A stretch of 64,000 nucleotides of DNA from Siphonodentalium dalli (Eukaryota; Mollusca; Scaphopoda; Gadilida; Siphonodentaliidae): NCBI GenBank assembly GCA_032622095.1, contig CP136063.1:280729426-280793425 (forward strand), in the 5' to 3' direction. Shown piece by piece: positions 41,782 to 52,649 of this stretch (position 1 is the first letter of the stretch; every line of letters begins with the position of its first letter). Under the pieces are notes generated by a model. The model searched no databases, was not told where the DNA came from, and saw only the letters and a list, made by a program, of their open reading frames with translations. Both the position numbers and the translations under genes were made by a program.

Positions 41782-44700
41782 CTAAATGAGTACGAAATTT
41801 GTTACCGGGAATGAGATTATTAATCCAAGTAAATACTGTAATAATGGAATAACGACCTCACACGCTACAAAAAGATGTTGTAAGTCTTCAGGTGCCTTGT
41901 GGCATAATGGGCATTTAGTATAAATAGGGTAACTTAAAAATCGCTGTGCGCGAGTTCTTGTATACAATACCCCATGAATGAGGCGATATAGGGTACCGCG
42001 AATAGCGGGGTCTATGTGTTCATGGTGAAGATTGAGCCAGAGCAAAGTAAGGGGTAATTTTGGATAGAGGGTGGTGATCTTGGGAAGAGAGGTGTGGGGA
42101 GTAATTAAGTGAGTGTAAATAGCCTTAGAGTCAACATCAGGTAAATGCGGATAATTCGGGAGATCACGAAAGGCGACTAAAGCACGCAAGCATGCTTTAT
42201 AAAAAGGGGGAATGGACGCCAGATCGCTATGCGCGATGTTGTGACCGGCAAAGGTAGGAACAAAGTCTCGTAAGTGAAATCCTATCCAATAAATGGCAAA
42301 AACGGACCAACGTACTGTAGGGTGGGTGATAAGTCGTTGAATATGGCGAAGATGGATAGTGTAACATTTGGAAGGTAAATGTACAATATCAGCGCCACCT
42401 GCCTGTTTGGGTGCATAAAGTAAAGACCTAGGGAGGGGTTCAATCCTAACGGTCCAAAAGAAGCGAAATGCAGCTCTCTGGAAAAGTGTAATATAAGGGG
42501 CTGGTAAGGGAACGACGGAGATATAATACCACAATTTGCTGAAGCAATAAACATTAAGGTAAGAAGCTTTCGTAAATTGCGCTAAATTGATGGTGCGGCC
42601 AAACTGTAGAGTTTTAGAAAAATTTTGAAATAAATTATGAAAGTGGTCATCTGTGGAGACTGCAGAACCAAAAAGCAGACCCAGAATTGTATGCGATTTA
42701 GACCACGTGAGACCGTACGGTGTGTCTGAACGACGACACCAACTACCTAGGAATAGGCCTACTGATTTAGTTATATTTAACTTGGCACCAGATGCCGAAC
42801 CAAAATGATCTAATGTTTTCAGTGTTTCTCCGGTGGAAGCGTCTGTGGTAAGAACTAGTGTGACGTCATCAGCATACGCTGTAATTTTAAAGGGGATAGG
42901 ATCTCCAGGTACCGTTAACCCAACAATCGAGGGGTTAGCGCGAAAATGATTTAAAAGGGGTTCTAGGCATAACATGTACAACAGGGGAGAAAGACTGCAG
43001 CCTTGTCGGACTGACCTAGTTACAGGGAAGGGATCTGTGATAAACTGGTTAATTAAGAGACTGGAATAAATGTCAGTATATAAAAGTCGTACCCAAGCAA
43101 TAAAGTTTGCCCCAAATCCAAAGGAAGAAAGTGTATTAAATAAATATGTATGGTCTACCCGATCAAAGGCTTTTTGCTGATCTAAGCTAACAAAGGCACA
43201 GGGTAGATTTTTCAATTGACAATAATCCTGAATATTGCGTAATAGATGTAAATTATCTAAGATGGTGCGCCCTGGAACTCCGCACGTTTGGTCTTCATGA
43301 ACAATGGAACCAATAACTGATTTAAGCCGATTACAAAGTGATTTGGACAAAATTTTGTAATCTACATTTAACAGACTAATGGGGCGATAATTTGACACAA
43401 TTTCAGGATGAGTGGGGTCTTTGGGAAGCATGGTAATAAGTGATGTGCGTTGGGATAATGGTAGTTTATCATGAATACAGTTAATGTATAGTTGTAATAA
43501 ACGGGGCAAAATCTGGGGTGCAAAGGTCTTATAAAATTCTGCTGGGAGTCCATCGGGACCAGGGGATTTACCAGAGGCCATATCGGAAAGAGCGGTATTT
43601 AATTCTTCAATGCGAAGGGGGGCTTCACAGAGGTCCGCGTCAGAAACTGATAATTGAGGTAGGTCATGTAAGAAAGGGTCAGCTGCCTGTGAGTCTGTGT
43701 CTTCACGAGTGAACAACTGTGACCAATAATTTGTAAATTGTGAAATGATGTCGGGAGTTTTGGTATAAGTGATACCGTCAGTTGTGATGAAGGAAATTAT
43801 TTTTTTTGCACTGCGCGTGCGTTCTAACGAATGGAAGTATTGAGCTGACCCATCATGTGAGTTTAAGACATTAGAGCGTGATCTAATATAAGCTCCTTCA
43901 GCGTTAGCTGCATGGTAAGATTTAATACTGTCACGAAGGGGAGCAAGTTGAGCAATGTATTGTCCTGGAAACTGTTTTTCGGATTGGAGTAAACGTTTAT
44001 AATCTTTTTCTAATCTACGAAGGGTGGCTCTGTTATTTATGGCTTTAGTATTAGCATAATTCTGGATATAAGACCGAATGTCAGCCTTGATTTTATCCCA
44101 CCACGTCTGTGTGACATCACTGCCATACACAGAAGCGGTGCGATCATACCAAAAGGCGACAAAGTCCAAACAAAAATCGGTGTCTTTAAACAAAGAAGTA
44201 TTCGCTTTCCAATAGCTGGGACCAATAGTAGATTTGGGAGTGTTGTTAAAATACAAACTAATTACGTCATGGTCAGAATGGGGAAAAGTTTGGGAGGAAT
44301 ATTTGGGGGGTTCATTTAAAAGAGAATGCGAGATATAAAATCTATCTAGGCGTGTATGCACGGTGGGGGAGTGACGAGTGGTGTGTACAGTAGTGGGGTT
44401 ACTATGTCTATAAAAATCAACTAGGCCGAAGCTAATGAATTTTTGGTGCCAATCTTTGGCGAAAGTGGGGATATGAACCCGACCACCAACTTTATCATAT
44501 CTAGAATCAACTATAAAATTAAAGTCGCCACCTAAAATTGTCTTGCGACTAGTTACTAAATGGGGAATTAAAGTTTGAAAAATTAGTTCACGATCTTGAT
44601 CAAAGAATTGAGGGCCATAAAAGGAAAGGAGACGGAAAGCCACCCCGTTGATGTCAACATCGACACCAACGAGGCGGCCCTCCATATCCGAAAAGGATCG

Positions 44701-44955
44701 CGTGACTTTAACGTTAAGTGAATTTCTAAATAAAATTGCTGTACCACGTGAGTGTGTGGAACCAAATGACCAAAAACCTTGACAATCAAGTTGAGAATTT
44801 AAACATTGTCCATGTTGATAGTTGTCCACGTGCGTTTCCTGGAGGAAAAGCACGTCGACCCTATCAAACGGGAAAAGGTATCGAATTGCTCGAACAGTTT
44901 TCTGAGTTCGAAGACCACACGCATTGAGAGAGGCAATGTGTAATTTATCTATCAT
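41782..44955 (-). CDS. LINE C ORF2: endonuclease plus reverse transcriptase, 1057 aa, uninterrupted
   Basis: The protein nicks target DNA and reverse-transcribes the element's RNA at the nick. N-terminal AP-like endonuclease: SLNACGL (N11), LFLQETH (E40), GGDFNFI (D144, N146), RLDRFYIS (D204) and SDHD (228-230). RT: SGKSPGPDGLPAEFYKTF (461-478), SNYRPISLLNVDYKILSK (521-538), VSLDQQKAFDRVDH (589-602, D592), SVRQGCSLSPLLYMLCLEPL (648-667) and YADDVTLVLT (694-703). The C-terminus has CPLCHKAPEDLQHLFVAC, a CCHC-type motif. The RPISLLN and QKAFDRVDH style and the RQGCSLSP box fit the L1/Tx1 clade. All catalytic residues are present. It starts at the ATG at 44955, just before MIDKLHIASLNACGL, the normal distance from the first endonuclease motif. 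Confidence 0.93.
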   Translation of the reverse strand: MIDKLHIASLNACGLRTQKTVRAIRYLFPFDRVDVLFLQETHVDNYQHGQCLNSQLDCQGFWSFGSTHSRGTAILFRNSLNVKVTRSFSDMEGRLVGVDVDINGVAFRLLSFYGPQFFDQDRELIFQTLIPHLVTSRKTILGGDFNFIVDSRYDKVGGRVHIPTFAKDWHQKFISFGLVDFYRHSNPTTVHTTRHSPTVHTRLDRFYISHSLLNEPPKYSSQTFPHSDHDVISLYFNNTPKSTIGPSYWKANTSLFKDTDFCLDFVAFWYDRTASVYGSDVTQTWWDKIKADIRSYIQNYANTKAINNRATLRRLEKDYKRLLQSEKQFPGQYIAQLAPLRDSIKSYHAANAEGAYIRSRSNVLNSHDGSAQYFHSLERTRSAKKIISFITTDGITYTKTPDIISQFTNYWSQLFTREDTDSQAADPFLHDLPQLSVSDADLCEAPLRIEELNTALSDMASGKSPGPDGLPAEFYKTFAPQILPRLLQLYINCIHDKLPLSQRTSLITMLPKDPTHPEIVSNYRPISLLNVDYKILSKSLCNRLKSVIGSIVHEDQTCGVPGRTILDNLHLLRNIQDYCQLKNLPCAFVSLDQQKAFDRVDHTYLFNTLSSFGFGANFIAWVRLLYTDIYSSLLINQFITDPFPVTRSVRQGCSLSPLLYMLCLEPLLNHFRANPSIVGLTVPGDPIPFKITAYADDVTLVLTTDASTGETLKTLDHFGSASGAKLNITKSVGLFLGSWCRRSDTPYGLTWSKSHTILGLLFGSAVSTDDHFHNLFQNFSKTLQFGRTINLAQFTKASYLNVYCFSKLWYYISVVPLPAPYITLFQRAAFRFFWTVRIEPLPRSLLYAPKQAGGADIVHLPSKCYTIHLRHIQRLITHPTVRWSVFAIYWIGFHLRDFVPTFAGHNIAHSDLASIPPFYKACLRALVAFRDLPNYPHLPDVDSKAIYTHLITPHTSLPKITTLYPKLPLTLLWLNLHHEHIDPAIRGTLYRLIHGVLYTRTRAQRFLSYPIYTKCPLCHKAPEDLQHLFVACEVVIPLLQYLLGLIISFPVTNFVLI

Positions 44956-45204
44956 TTAGTCGGATTAGCGTGTTAAATACAAAAACCAAAATATATATAA
45001 CATGTAAAGTGTATGACGGCCAGTCATAAAAATAACTGGCGTAGAGTAAAATCGTTGGGCAAAGGCAAAAGTCGAAGGGAAAAGCTGGGTCAATATCAAA
45101 AAGGGCAATCCAGTGAAACCATTGTGCAAAAGGAATTTTCGGGGACATAAACATTGGTCGAGAATCAAATAATGACATAACAGAAAAATACATTATGGTA
45201 TACA

Positions 45205-45665
45205 TTAATCAGGTGCACCGGTTTTAACTGACACTTTACTTGGAGGGTGACAGTGGTCGTCATCCTCCAACGCTCTCTTATTGGTGCTAGAAACTTCATA
45301 CATCTTTTCGTTTAAAACGCAGTACCCGTGCACATCGTCCTTTCCCTTCCCCGTGCAAGTGTCTGTAACTTCTATCACTTCTATACGGCGCTCTTCTGGG
45401 ATTTCAGGGTGCTTCGGGGTAGAACTTTGGTTGGACTCAGAGTCCGACAATTCTAGGTCTTCCTGTAGGGATTGCTGGTTAATTCCGGAATCGCGCAACT
45501 CTTCTTCCTCATCATGAAACGTCGCTGGCATTGTTTCATATCGACTGCGTCCACCCCCTCGTCGGGCTGCAGCCGCGTAGTCCGTTGGCTTGGATAAAAC
45601 CCCTGCTGGTTGGAAAACAGAGCCAGGGCATGTCGCTCGCACATGTCCGTGTTCACAGAGCAGCT
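45205..45665 (-). CDS. LINE C ORF1, C-terminal part with half of a zinc knuckle
   Basis: The frame begins without a start codon at the 5' truncation, with LLCEHGHVRATCPG: the C-x4-H-x4-C end of a CCHC knuckle of the type found in Tx1/L1-like ORF1 proteins. After it come a basic patch (AAAARRGGGRSRYE), an acidic serine-rich stretch (DEEEELRDSG, LELSDSESNQSS) and a stop at 45205. ORF1 proteins bind the element's RNA. The first cysteine of the knuckle and everything before it are missing. The stop is about 250 bp ahead of the ORF2 start. Confidence 0.75.
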
Positions 45666-45684
45666 CGATCCAGTCATGAAGTGG

Positions 45685-46855
45685 TTAATATATAATGAGG
45701 CTCATACTACATACGGTTAATATATAATGAGGCTCATACTACATACGGTTTAGATTGAAAAACAATTCTCACTTCGCCCTCTGCATGCTTCGAGAAATCA
45801 CCAGTACAACGCCGTTAAAAATTATGTACAGCGGATTGTCACTTTGTTCCACGTATTGTCCGAAAAAGTAAGGTGTACCATTTTAATTACATTATCATTT
45901 CTTGCGCTATTTCTTTTCGTGTTTGAATCGTGTTGTTTCGCCCAAAATTTGGGCGGTTATCTAATGGCTGTTTTTCGTCTGACGTGTGTGTCAGGATAGA
46001 GTAGCTGGAGGATTTGTGTAAATGTTAGCCCAAACTACATTTCCAAGTAACGATAGTTTGTTGTTTATTTTGAGGAATCATACCACATCAGATGAATTCA
46101 GCCCAAATATGTTAACAGTTGTCGTGTAAAACATTTGCAGTAGGTTAGCGTTATTTGTTATTTGCGGATGTCGTTTAACATGGAGAAAATAGACTACTAC
46201 GTTTGAACGGCATGTGCATTTGTCGTTTTTTAATTATAACAACATGATAATCAATTAACAGAGTCAGTCTCTGTCAAATACAGTCGCTCTATTTACGATA
46301 CTAATTGGGGAACTTTCTAAATTAAATTACGCGTAAACCAGCGTAAACGTATACCAGCTGCAATATAAGAAGGTGCCGGAGTCGGCGTACTCGCCCCAGG
46401 GCTAACTCGCCCCAATCGACGTGTGCCAACTCGGAATAAAAGGCCGGCTCGGAATAAAAGATGCATACGGGGTGTTATATGGCGTTTGGTCCGTTGTTTC
46501 TCAATGAATATTATTGAAATTTGGTGTATATGTCCGGGCTGGGACATGGAATACAATAACGTTTGAATTGTTTTTAAATTTACAAATGTGTTGATTTTAT
46601 TCAACTTTTTCGTTCTGAAACACACTATACTCGTCATGTCCATATCTAGTATTACTTAGAAATTTCAGCTTTCCAGATTCATAATCGCTCCATTGACTGT
46701 AACAGATGAAATTATCCCCCTCTTCGGATCGAGTGTCACTGAAATTTATTTTGTTATACTGCCTGTAGTCACTGATTATATGTGGAAATAATCTGTAATA
46801 AGATGTAGCACTGTTTTATTTTATATTTACACGTAGTACTGTTATTTATACAACA
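45685..46855. other. No gene; 32-bp tandem duplication at the left edge
   Basis: ttaatatataatgaggctca + tactacatacgg is present twice (45685-45748) immediately beyond the TTAA MITE. The remaining sequence holds no supported coding segment. Confidence 0.5.
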
Positions 46856-46863
46856 ATTCCACC

Positions 46864-48027
46864 CAGGCTTCTCAACGGTACGCAGTACCGGTACCGCGTA
46901 CTCGGGCATTTTTTGCGGTAACGGTGCTGGTGTGCAGATCGGCCGGTACTCGGTACTGTGGTTGCATATATGCACGTTCTTAGATCAGCAGGCTGTCTGG
47001 CAAAATACAGTAGTATCAAGTTTCGCTCTTTAAACTACACGCAATGCACATCGATCGTGATTGTATTCATGGCGTGAGAGGTCGGTCACGGAAGGGTGGT
47101 TCCTGGTTTTTATGTGTCTATTATAACTCTTCAATGGTTGAATTCCAATTCTTTGAAAGCACGGCCTTGTGATATTGTTTTAATCTTCAAAGATTATTTT
47201 GTGTTGGGAACTTGTGATTGCAACTTATGATTTTGCCTTTATTTTTGCCCAGTTGTGGCAATTATATATATACACTAAACCCAGTTACAATTTCTGATCA
47301 TTTATTCACCAACGACATCACCCACAAGTATGGCCCACACGCTTTGATTAATCACATACACACGTACCCGTTCACATGTCATATCAGTTTGCATATATGA
47401 GGTAGACCATTTTGAATTTAAATGGGTCTCATGGAACCTCCAGTTATATAATAAAATTGGGAACGAATATCCACGAACCGTGCACAGTGTACATGTAATT
47501 TGCTGAATAGACATGATAGTTCATATTTGGTATAGGAACTCGTGGAGAGAAATTGTTGCCTAACTTGACTCATTATTGTTTAGATTCAAAATGGCCGACC
47601 GCGCGACTTTGCAAATACATTTAATCTGATTGAATATTGTGAAGTGAAAACCACCGACGTGTGTCGCGTTACTTTCTATCAGTTTATCACACACAGAAGA
47701 ACAATAAGTTAAAACCACAAAACGTGTGCAACGAATAGTTCTATTTTGGTTGATTGAATTGTCTATGTCTACGGGAAAGTTTGTTAGTATATTCCAAAAT
47801 GGTATCTAATATCCCAAAATAGTTTCTTTATTCTGATATCAAATTATCATTACTTCATGTTAATAATAGAGTTCATGGCTTGTGATTTTCAGCACTGTAT
47901 TACCTCTAGATATTCCTAGAACTATAAAATGGCTTGACAGTACCGGTACAGGAACCACGGTACTAGCAAAGTATCGATACCGGTACCGGCATGTGCATGC
48001 GGTACCGGCGGTACTCTGAGAAGCTCG
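46864..48027. mobile_element. Non-autonomous hAT-like element, 1164 bp
   Basis: A perfect 8-bp duplication, ATTCCACC, lies at 46856-46863 and 48028-48035. The ends are CAGGCTTCTCAACGGTAC and the complement of CGAGCTTCTCAGAGTACC, which fits the CAGNGNTTCTCAA-type ends and 8-bp duplication of hAT elements. Subterminal 'taccggtaccg' palindromes are repeated at both ends. No transposase or BED-finger ORF is inside. Confidence 0.82.
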
Positions 48028-48039
48028 ATTCCACCTAGA

Positions 48040-49250
48040 TCATCATGTGATCGACCATACATGGGGTGTGATGACCTGGTTGAATTAAGAGCGGTTTGAT
48101 GGATCACTTCTGTCTTCGACCTAGATTATACTTATGCTATTTAATGACATGTTTCTAACGTGGAGGAGTAGATATTCTTGAGACCCCACTACTCTTCAAT
48201 TCACACCAAGTTCTCAGCTGTTATGTTCGGATATTAGAACCCATTGCCATAATATATAGTTTATTTTGTGTATACTAGTATAATATAGTTATTTTCAGTA
48301 CCTTTATATACCAGTAGTGTGGATAACAATGCATATATATATATGTGTATATGTATATTGATTCAAGGGATTCAGTGGTTTTGTTCATTAGTTTATCAAA
48401 TTTGCGGGGAAAACATGGCCACCAGCAGTACACACTGCCAAATTTCAAATTTGAATCAATTGGCACACCCTGCAGCCAGCATTTATTGGAGAACTGTTTC
48501 TCATGTGGACATTTTGGGTCACCACTAGATGGGAGCCATATTTTTTTCTCAAAATTTCCTTGTGAAAACATCACTGCCAGCGGTGATCTTGAGTTTTACT
48601 ATTTTTATGGCTGAATAATTTGGTTGATCCTACAGACGACATACATTGTCCGATCGCCACCAGATTCCACAATGATCTTCTGGATAACCAGGATGAGAGT
48701 GATCTATTTTTTTCTTCCGAATTTCGTTAAAAATCATGACCACAGACAGCAATTTTGTATCTTACTCTTTGTATGACTGAATTCTTTTCTTTAGCACCTC
48801 TACAGACCACATCCCTCATCTGATAGTCACTAAACTTCATATTGATCTTCGGGGTGACCACTAGATGGGGGCTATCGAATGATTTGAATTTTTTTGGAAA
48901 ACATGGTCGCCATCAGCCATCTTCTATTTTGCTTTTTATATACATGTATATCTCTTCGTGCGGATAGCCAGTATTACTTGGGTAGTTCAACTTTCCACAT
49001 TCCTGTCATCATTTGAAATATAAAAATTTACCTTATGCATGTAGTCCAATGAAAATTAACAAGCGTCCATGAATTAAATTTACCTATGATCCTATTATTC
49101 CTCACAATCACATGCACCCTTCAAAATTTTGTTTCGTCGTATCTAATTTTAATGACCCTTATGGTAATATTGATATAGATACATTTGTCAAACATTTCTT
49201 TGTACAATATACAGGTATAAAGTTAGTAACTAAATCTAGAAATAGATAAT
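48040..49250. repeat. 'aacatggccaccagc' repeat region, no gene
   Basis: Imperfect copies of 'gaaaacatggycrccagcrg', 'ggtcaccactagatggg' and 'cagacnacatacattgt' recur between about 48405 and 48960. They are the relatives of the repeats at 7850-8300. The short frames at 48319-48614 come from it. 48980-49250 shows nothing. Confidence 0.55.
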
Positions 49251-49259
49251 ACTAGCAGG

Positions 49260-50560
49260 TTAGCCCGCCATTGGCGGCGTTCGTCAGAAACATTACAATT
49301 TTTAAATTTTTCAATTATTTTTTTTAGTTAATTTTTATAATTAATTTTTTAATTTAATTTTTGTTTTTCAATGAGTTAGTATTAATTTCTTTTTTATAAC
49401 ATGAGTTAATTGTGCATTTTTCCCGATTTTGACCTTGAATTCATCATTTCCAAGGTCAAGGTCAGGTCGGAGTCACAATTTAACCCGTCCATGACACTTC
49501 CCGTAGGTAGCAAGTTTGAGCTCAATCGGTTCGAGTCTATAAAGGACACACACATATATAATTTGTGGGTACCCGTTTCAAGGTGAAGAAGACATGAGAA
49601 TCACACAACACGCAGTACCCGTCCCTAAAAGAGGTATGATTTAAAGTACATCGGGCGGAAAAACTGACCCGATGAAAATTTACCCCGTTCCTAGGAACGA
49701 CAGACATAAGAATCACACAACACGCATTTATTTTCACACAACACGCAGTACCCGTTCCTAAAACATGTATGATTGAAATCACACAACACGCAAGTTTTGT
49801 TTTCCGATGAGTTAATTCTGCCTTTTTAATCAAGATAAATGCATTTCGCGTTTTCGTCCGTAGTATCGTAGGCACATGCGAGCGTTTAGCAACGTCAATG
49901 ACAATAAAGAGCGTTAGTCGGTTAACAACTCCAAACATGGTCAATATAAAGATCGTGCCTGCCTTAACCCCCGATGTGCCGTTTGCGGTGATTTTGATGA
50001 TTGGGAGTGGAGAATGAGTGCTCAGAGCTTGTCCAAAACTCGACGTTGACAATTTCCGTGGGTTCTTACCCTTAGATAGGAAATTTGAGCTCGATCCGAC
50101 CAGCCGTTTTCGATTCTATGAAGTACCCCCCCCCCCCCATACACACACACACACACACGCACACACACATATACGGAGTTCTCAAGTTATATAGTAGACT
50201 AGCTGATGTACTCGACTTCGTTCGGGCTATTTAGGGATTTCTTTGTGATCGCCTTCATCTGGGCAGTACCCGGTATATACAGCATCTGGACAAACTATTT
50301 TTCAATTTGTCCAGAAACATACCTATATCAGCACGTTCGATGCCATGGTCGCACGTGAAATTGGACCCGTCCATATTGCTCCCGGGATCGAAGTAGTCCT
50401 ACACACAAATTTTAGTCGGATCGGTCAAGGTCCAGAAACAATGCCTATGAGCGAGGTCAGGTTGACACGTTAAATACCAAATCCGAGTCGGATCGGTCGA
50501 GCAGTGTGCGAGTCTATAACACACATACATGCATTCATACACACATATATACAGACAGAT
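49260..50560. repeat. LINE-tail/SINE-like repeats and microsatellites
   Basis: 50205-50545 reads ctagctgatgtactcgactt, cgttcgggctatttagggat, then gcacgtgaaattggacccgt and agtcggatcggtcgagcag, ending in agtctataacacacataca. The same order is found at 58070-58124/62611-62900, 62920-63260 and, inverted, 63290-63510. 49260-50100 has related pieces (ccgatgagttaattctgcc, tcacacaacacgca three times at 49595-49800). (AC)n lies at 50140-50168. Confidence 0.65.
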
Positions 50561-50796
50561 ATTCCAAAATGTATAATCGATAGCTACAAGAATTCTATGA
50601 TAAATAGTTCACGGGCGATCTGATGCATGCATCTTAGTTTTCTTGTAAGGCATTGATGGTGATGATTTCTTGGAATGCTTTATTCTCTGATCAAAAAATG
50701 ACAATGATATCGAGAAATTGAAAGTATATACACAGAGGGTGGAGAAGAGGAACATAATGCATTATATACACAATATACAGTGTTCTCCCGATTGAC

Positions 50797-51010
50797 ATGG
50801 CGCACGTTCATCATCATTTTTTTCATCATTATCATCAATTTCATTTTTACATTAGAGTCATCTTCATAATCATAATAACCATCTTCGTCATCGTCATAAT
50901 CTTTATATCTAACAGCAACAGTCTTAATACAACACTAAAAAACAACATCAACTCCAACAACAACACCAATAACAATAACAACAACAACAACACCAATAAC
51001 ATTAACTTTA
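50797..51010. repeat. Trinucleotide-rich simple sequence
   Basis: (CAT)n/(ATC)n-like sequence up to about 50910, then (AAC)n-like sequence (50940-51005). The open frame starting at 50797, with runs of H and N, is a by-product. Confidence 0.8.
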
Positions 51011-51426
51011 TACTAATCACTTGTGTCCAGTTTAAGGTTTATCAGTCGGATGAACGAGCACAGTTTGCGAAGAGACGTTGCATCTTTCAAATTTAGTATG
51101 TCATCTAGAATATCAATAGTTGGGTGTTTTATACCTATATATTTCTTCGGCAAAAGAGAACAGTCACTGGCACACCGAGTGTCTATATCATCTAATTATC
51201 GGGTGACAATCGCGTCTTGTCGGTTCAAAGGCAGAGATGTCTGATCCATAGCACATAGTTCCAATAGTCAGCAAAGGTGCTTGAAGTGGATGCCTTGCAT
51301 AGCGCTGTTGATTTTAAACGGCCATCAGCATTTGAAGCGGATACGTTGTATGCTACAACGACCATTAATAGGTGTGTTTAGCCTTTCGATGTTTGTGTTC
51401 CTCGGTGCACTTCTCTGTTAGCAAAT

Positions 51427-52450
51427 ATGTCTATATTTAATGATGTCGACTATCGTTACCAAAACGATTTCCTGTGCTTGAATGGTCGCGATATATTGCA
51501 CTTACTTTACAATAATGACACAGAATTTATCACGAAAATCAACATTCCGGATTTTTTCGAGTCCAAAGGTTACTCTTACAACGCTTCATCTGGGGAAATC
51601 TGTTTCGCACCACACGATTTACAACATCTGATATATAAAATGGCAAACCATATTGAGGATAAGTCGTTTGGTACATTTTCCGAACCGGACGTCAACGATA
51701 TTCTGTTTTCATCACTGGGACCGAAGCGAGGTAAGTTAGCTAGCATCATACCAATGACAGTTATATATGCTGTGATTTTCGTGACCGGGACATTTGGAAA
51801 CATAGCAACGTGTCTCACAATATGTTTTCAAAGGTATATGCACAATCGGACAAATTGCTACCTGTTTAACCTTGCTGTTGCGGATTTACTCTTTCTGGTT
51901 GCTGGCCTTCCAATAGAAACATATATGTTCTGGCATGCTTACCCTTGGAGCTTCGGGAACGCGTTCTGTGTTCTCAAGAACTTGATAGCGGAAACATGTA
52001 CAGTGGCATCTATTCTAACAATATCAGCCTTCACTGTGGAGCGATATATTGCTATTTGTCGACCAATGCGACGAGATGCAACCCGTCGTCTAAACCGGAC
52101 TATGTGTGTCGTAGTATTCATCTGGGTTGTTGCTTGTCTCTGTTCCCTGATTCAAAGTCTACAATTTGGAGTAATTTACGTCCACCAAAGGCAAGGGAAT
52201 ACAAGCATTGCTATACCTCAGTCGGCCACGTGTACTTATACGAATGGTGGATGGTACATACAGTTGACATTCGGGATTTCAACGCTCGTATTTTTCGTTC
52301 TCCCGATGACTATTCTCGTTGTTCTGTATACCTTCATTGGCATCGCCGTCAAGTCGTCTGTGACCAAGATGCAGTCCACCGACAGTTCAGGAGATACCTC
52401 CCGTTATAGACGACAACTTAAGGCTCGAATTGCGGTAGTCAAAATGCTAG
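51427..52450 (+). CDS. Neuromedin U / PRXamide (CAPA-pyrokinin)-type GPCR, exon 1 (TM1-TM5)
   Basis: A rhodopsin-class receptor for a neuropeptide. The exon codes for 341 residues plus one base. It has a long extracellular N-terminus with N-glycosylation motifs (NDT at 30, NAS at 52). TM1 is about 106-131 (GN at 124-125), TM2 about 143-163 (NLAVADLLFL) and GLPIETYMFW follows. TM3 is about 184-206, ending ERYIAICRPM (ERY in place of DRY), TM4 about 226-246 and TM5 about 280-303. C181 and C269 are the likely loop disulfide. The GLP-E-Y-W-YPWSFG stretch and RIAVVKML are hallmarks of the neuromedin U, ghrelin and PRXamide receptor group. The exon ends CTAG|GTGAGT at 52450, in the usual place in the third intracellular loop; beyond it the open frame is intron. 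TM6-TM7 were not found downstream. Family match strong; exact ligand unknown. Confidence 0.9.
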
Positions 52451-52600
52451 GTGAGTCGAGTTACTATACTACGTATATGCATAGTGGGTTATAAGTGGCA
52501 TATAATAGTGGGTTCGTTTTAAAACACGACCTGTATATATAGGAGGTTCGGGTATACACACGAGAGGCTCTGCCAGCCGTCTGTCTTTCATTCAATATTA

Positions 52601-52644
52601 CAAATTAAGGGTCGAGTTGTGGTAGTTAAAATGCTGGGTAATCG
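52601..52644 (+). pseudogene. Duplicated end of the GPCR exon
   Basis: caaattaagggtcgagttgt and ggtagttaaaatgctgggta copy the last ~45 bp of the GPCR exon (from about 52412), at about 80% identity and 189 bp downstream. It would again encode LK-RVVVVKMLG and offers GGGTAATC as a donor. It could be a relic or a rarely used alternative end. Confidence 0.6.
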
Positions 52645-52649
52645 TGAAT

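Larger units (their letters stand above)
41000..45668 (-). mobile_element. LINE C: Tx1/L1-like non-LTR retrotransposon, 5' truncated in ORF1
   Basis: Minus strand. It contains the end of ORF1 (45205-45665), about 250 bp of spacer, a complete ORF2 (44955-41782), a GC-richer 3' UTR and an A-rich tail (t-rich on the plus strand, 40999-41030). The 5' truncation falls in the ORF1 zinc knuckle, and the next bases (ccagtcatgaag) belong to the MITE it landed in. With an uninterrupted ORF2 it is the youngest-looking LINE in the window, though the truncation means this copy cannot move by itself. Confidence 0.9.
40289..45684. mobile_element. TTAA hairpin MITE interrupted by a second MITE and by LINE C
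   Basis: TTAA at 40285-40288 is followed by cttttgcatgacttgagctt and cctgaaattttgcgaaaac, which matches the left end of the copy at 9078. The right end, ccagtcatgaagtggTTAA, is found at 45670-45688 on the far side of LINE C and matches the right end of the copy at 3739. The parts between are 40602-40975 (another MITE), the remaining hairpin arm (40976-40999) and LINE C (about 41000-45668). The order of events is therefore: TTAA MITE, then the other two. Confidence 0.75.

Noticed and set aside
50797-51096. 99-codon frame starting MAHVHHHFFHHYHQ
   Set aside because: Low-complexity CAT/AAC simple sequence upstream of the GPCR, with no conserved domain.
52451-52494. Last 14 codons of the open frame at the end of the GPCR exon
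   Set aside because: They follow a strong GTGAGT donor at the conserved splice position and are read-through into the intron.
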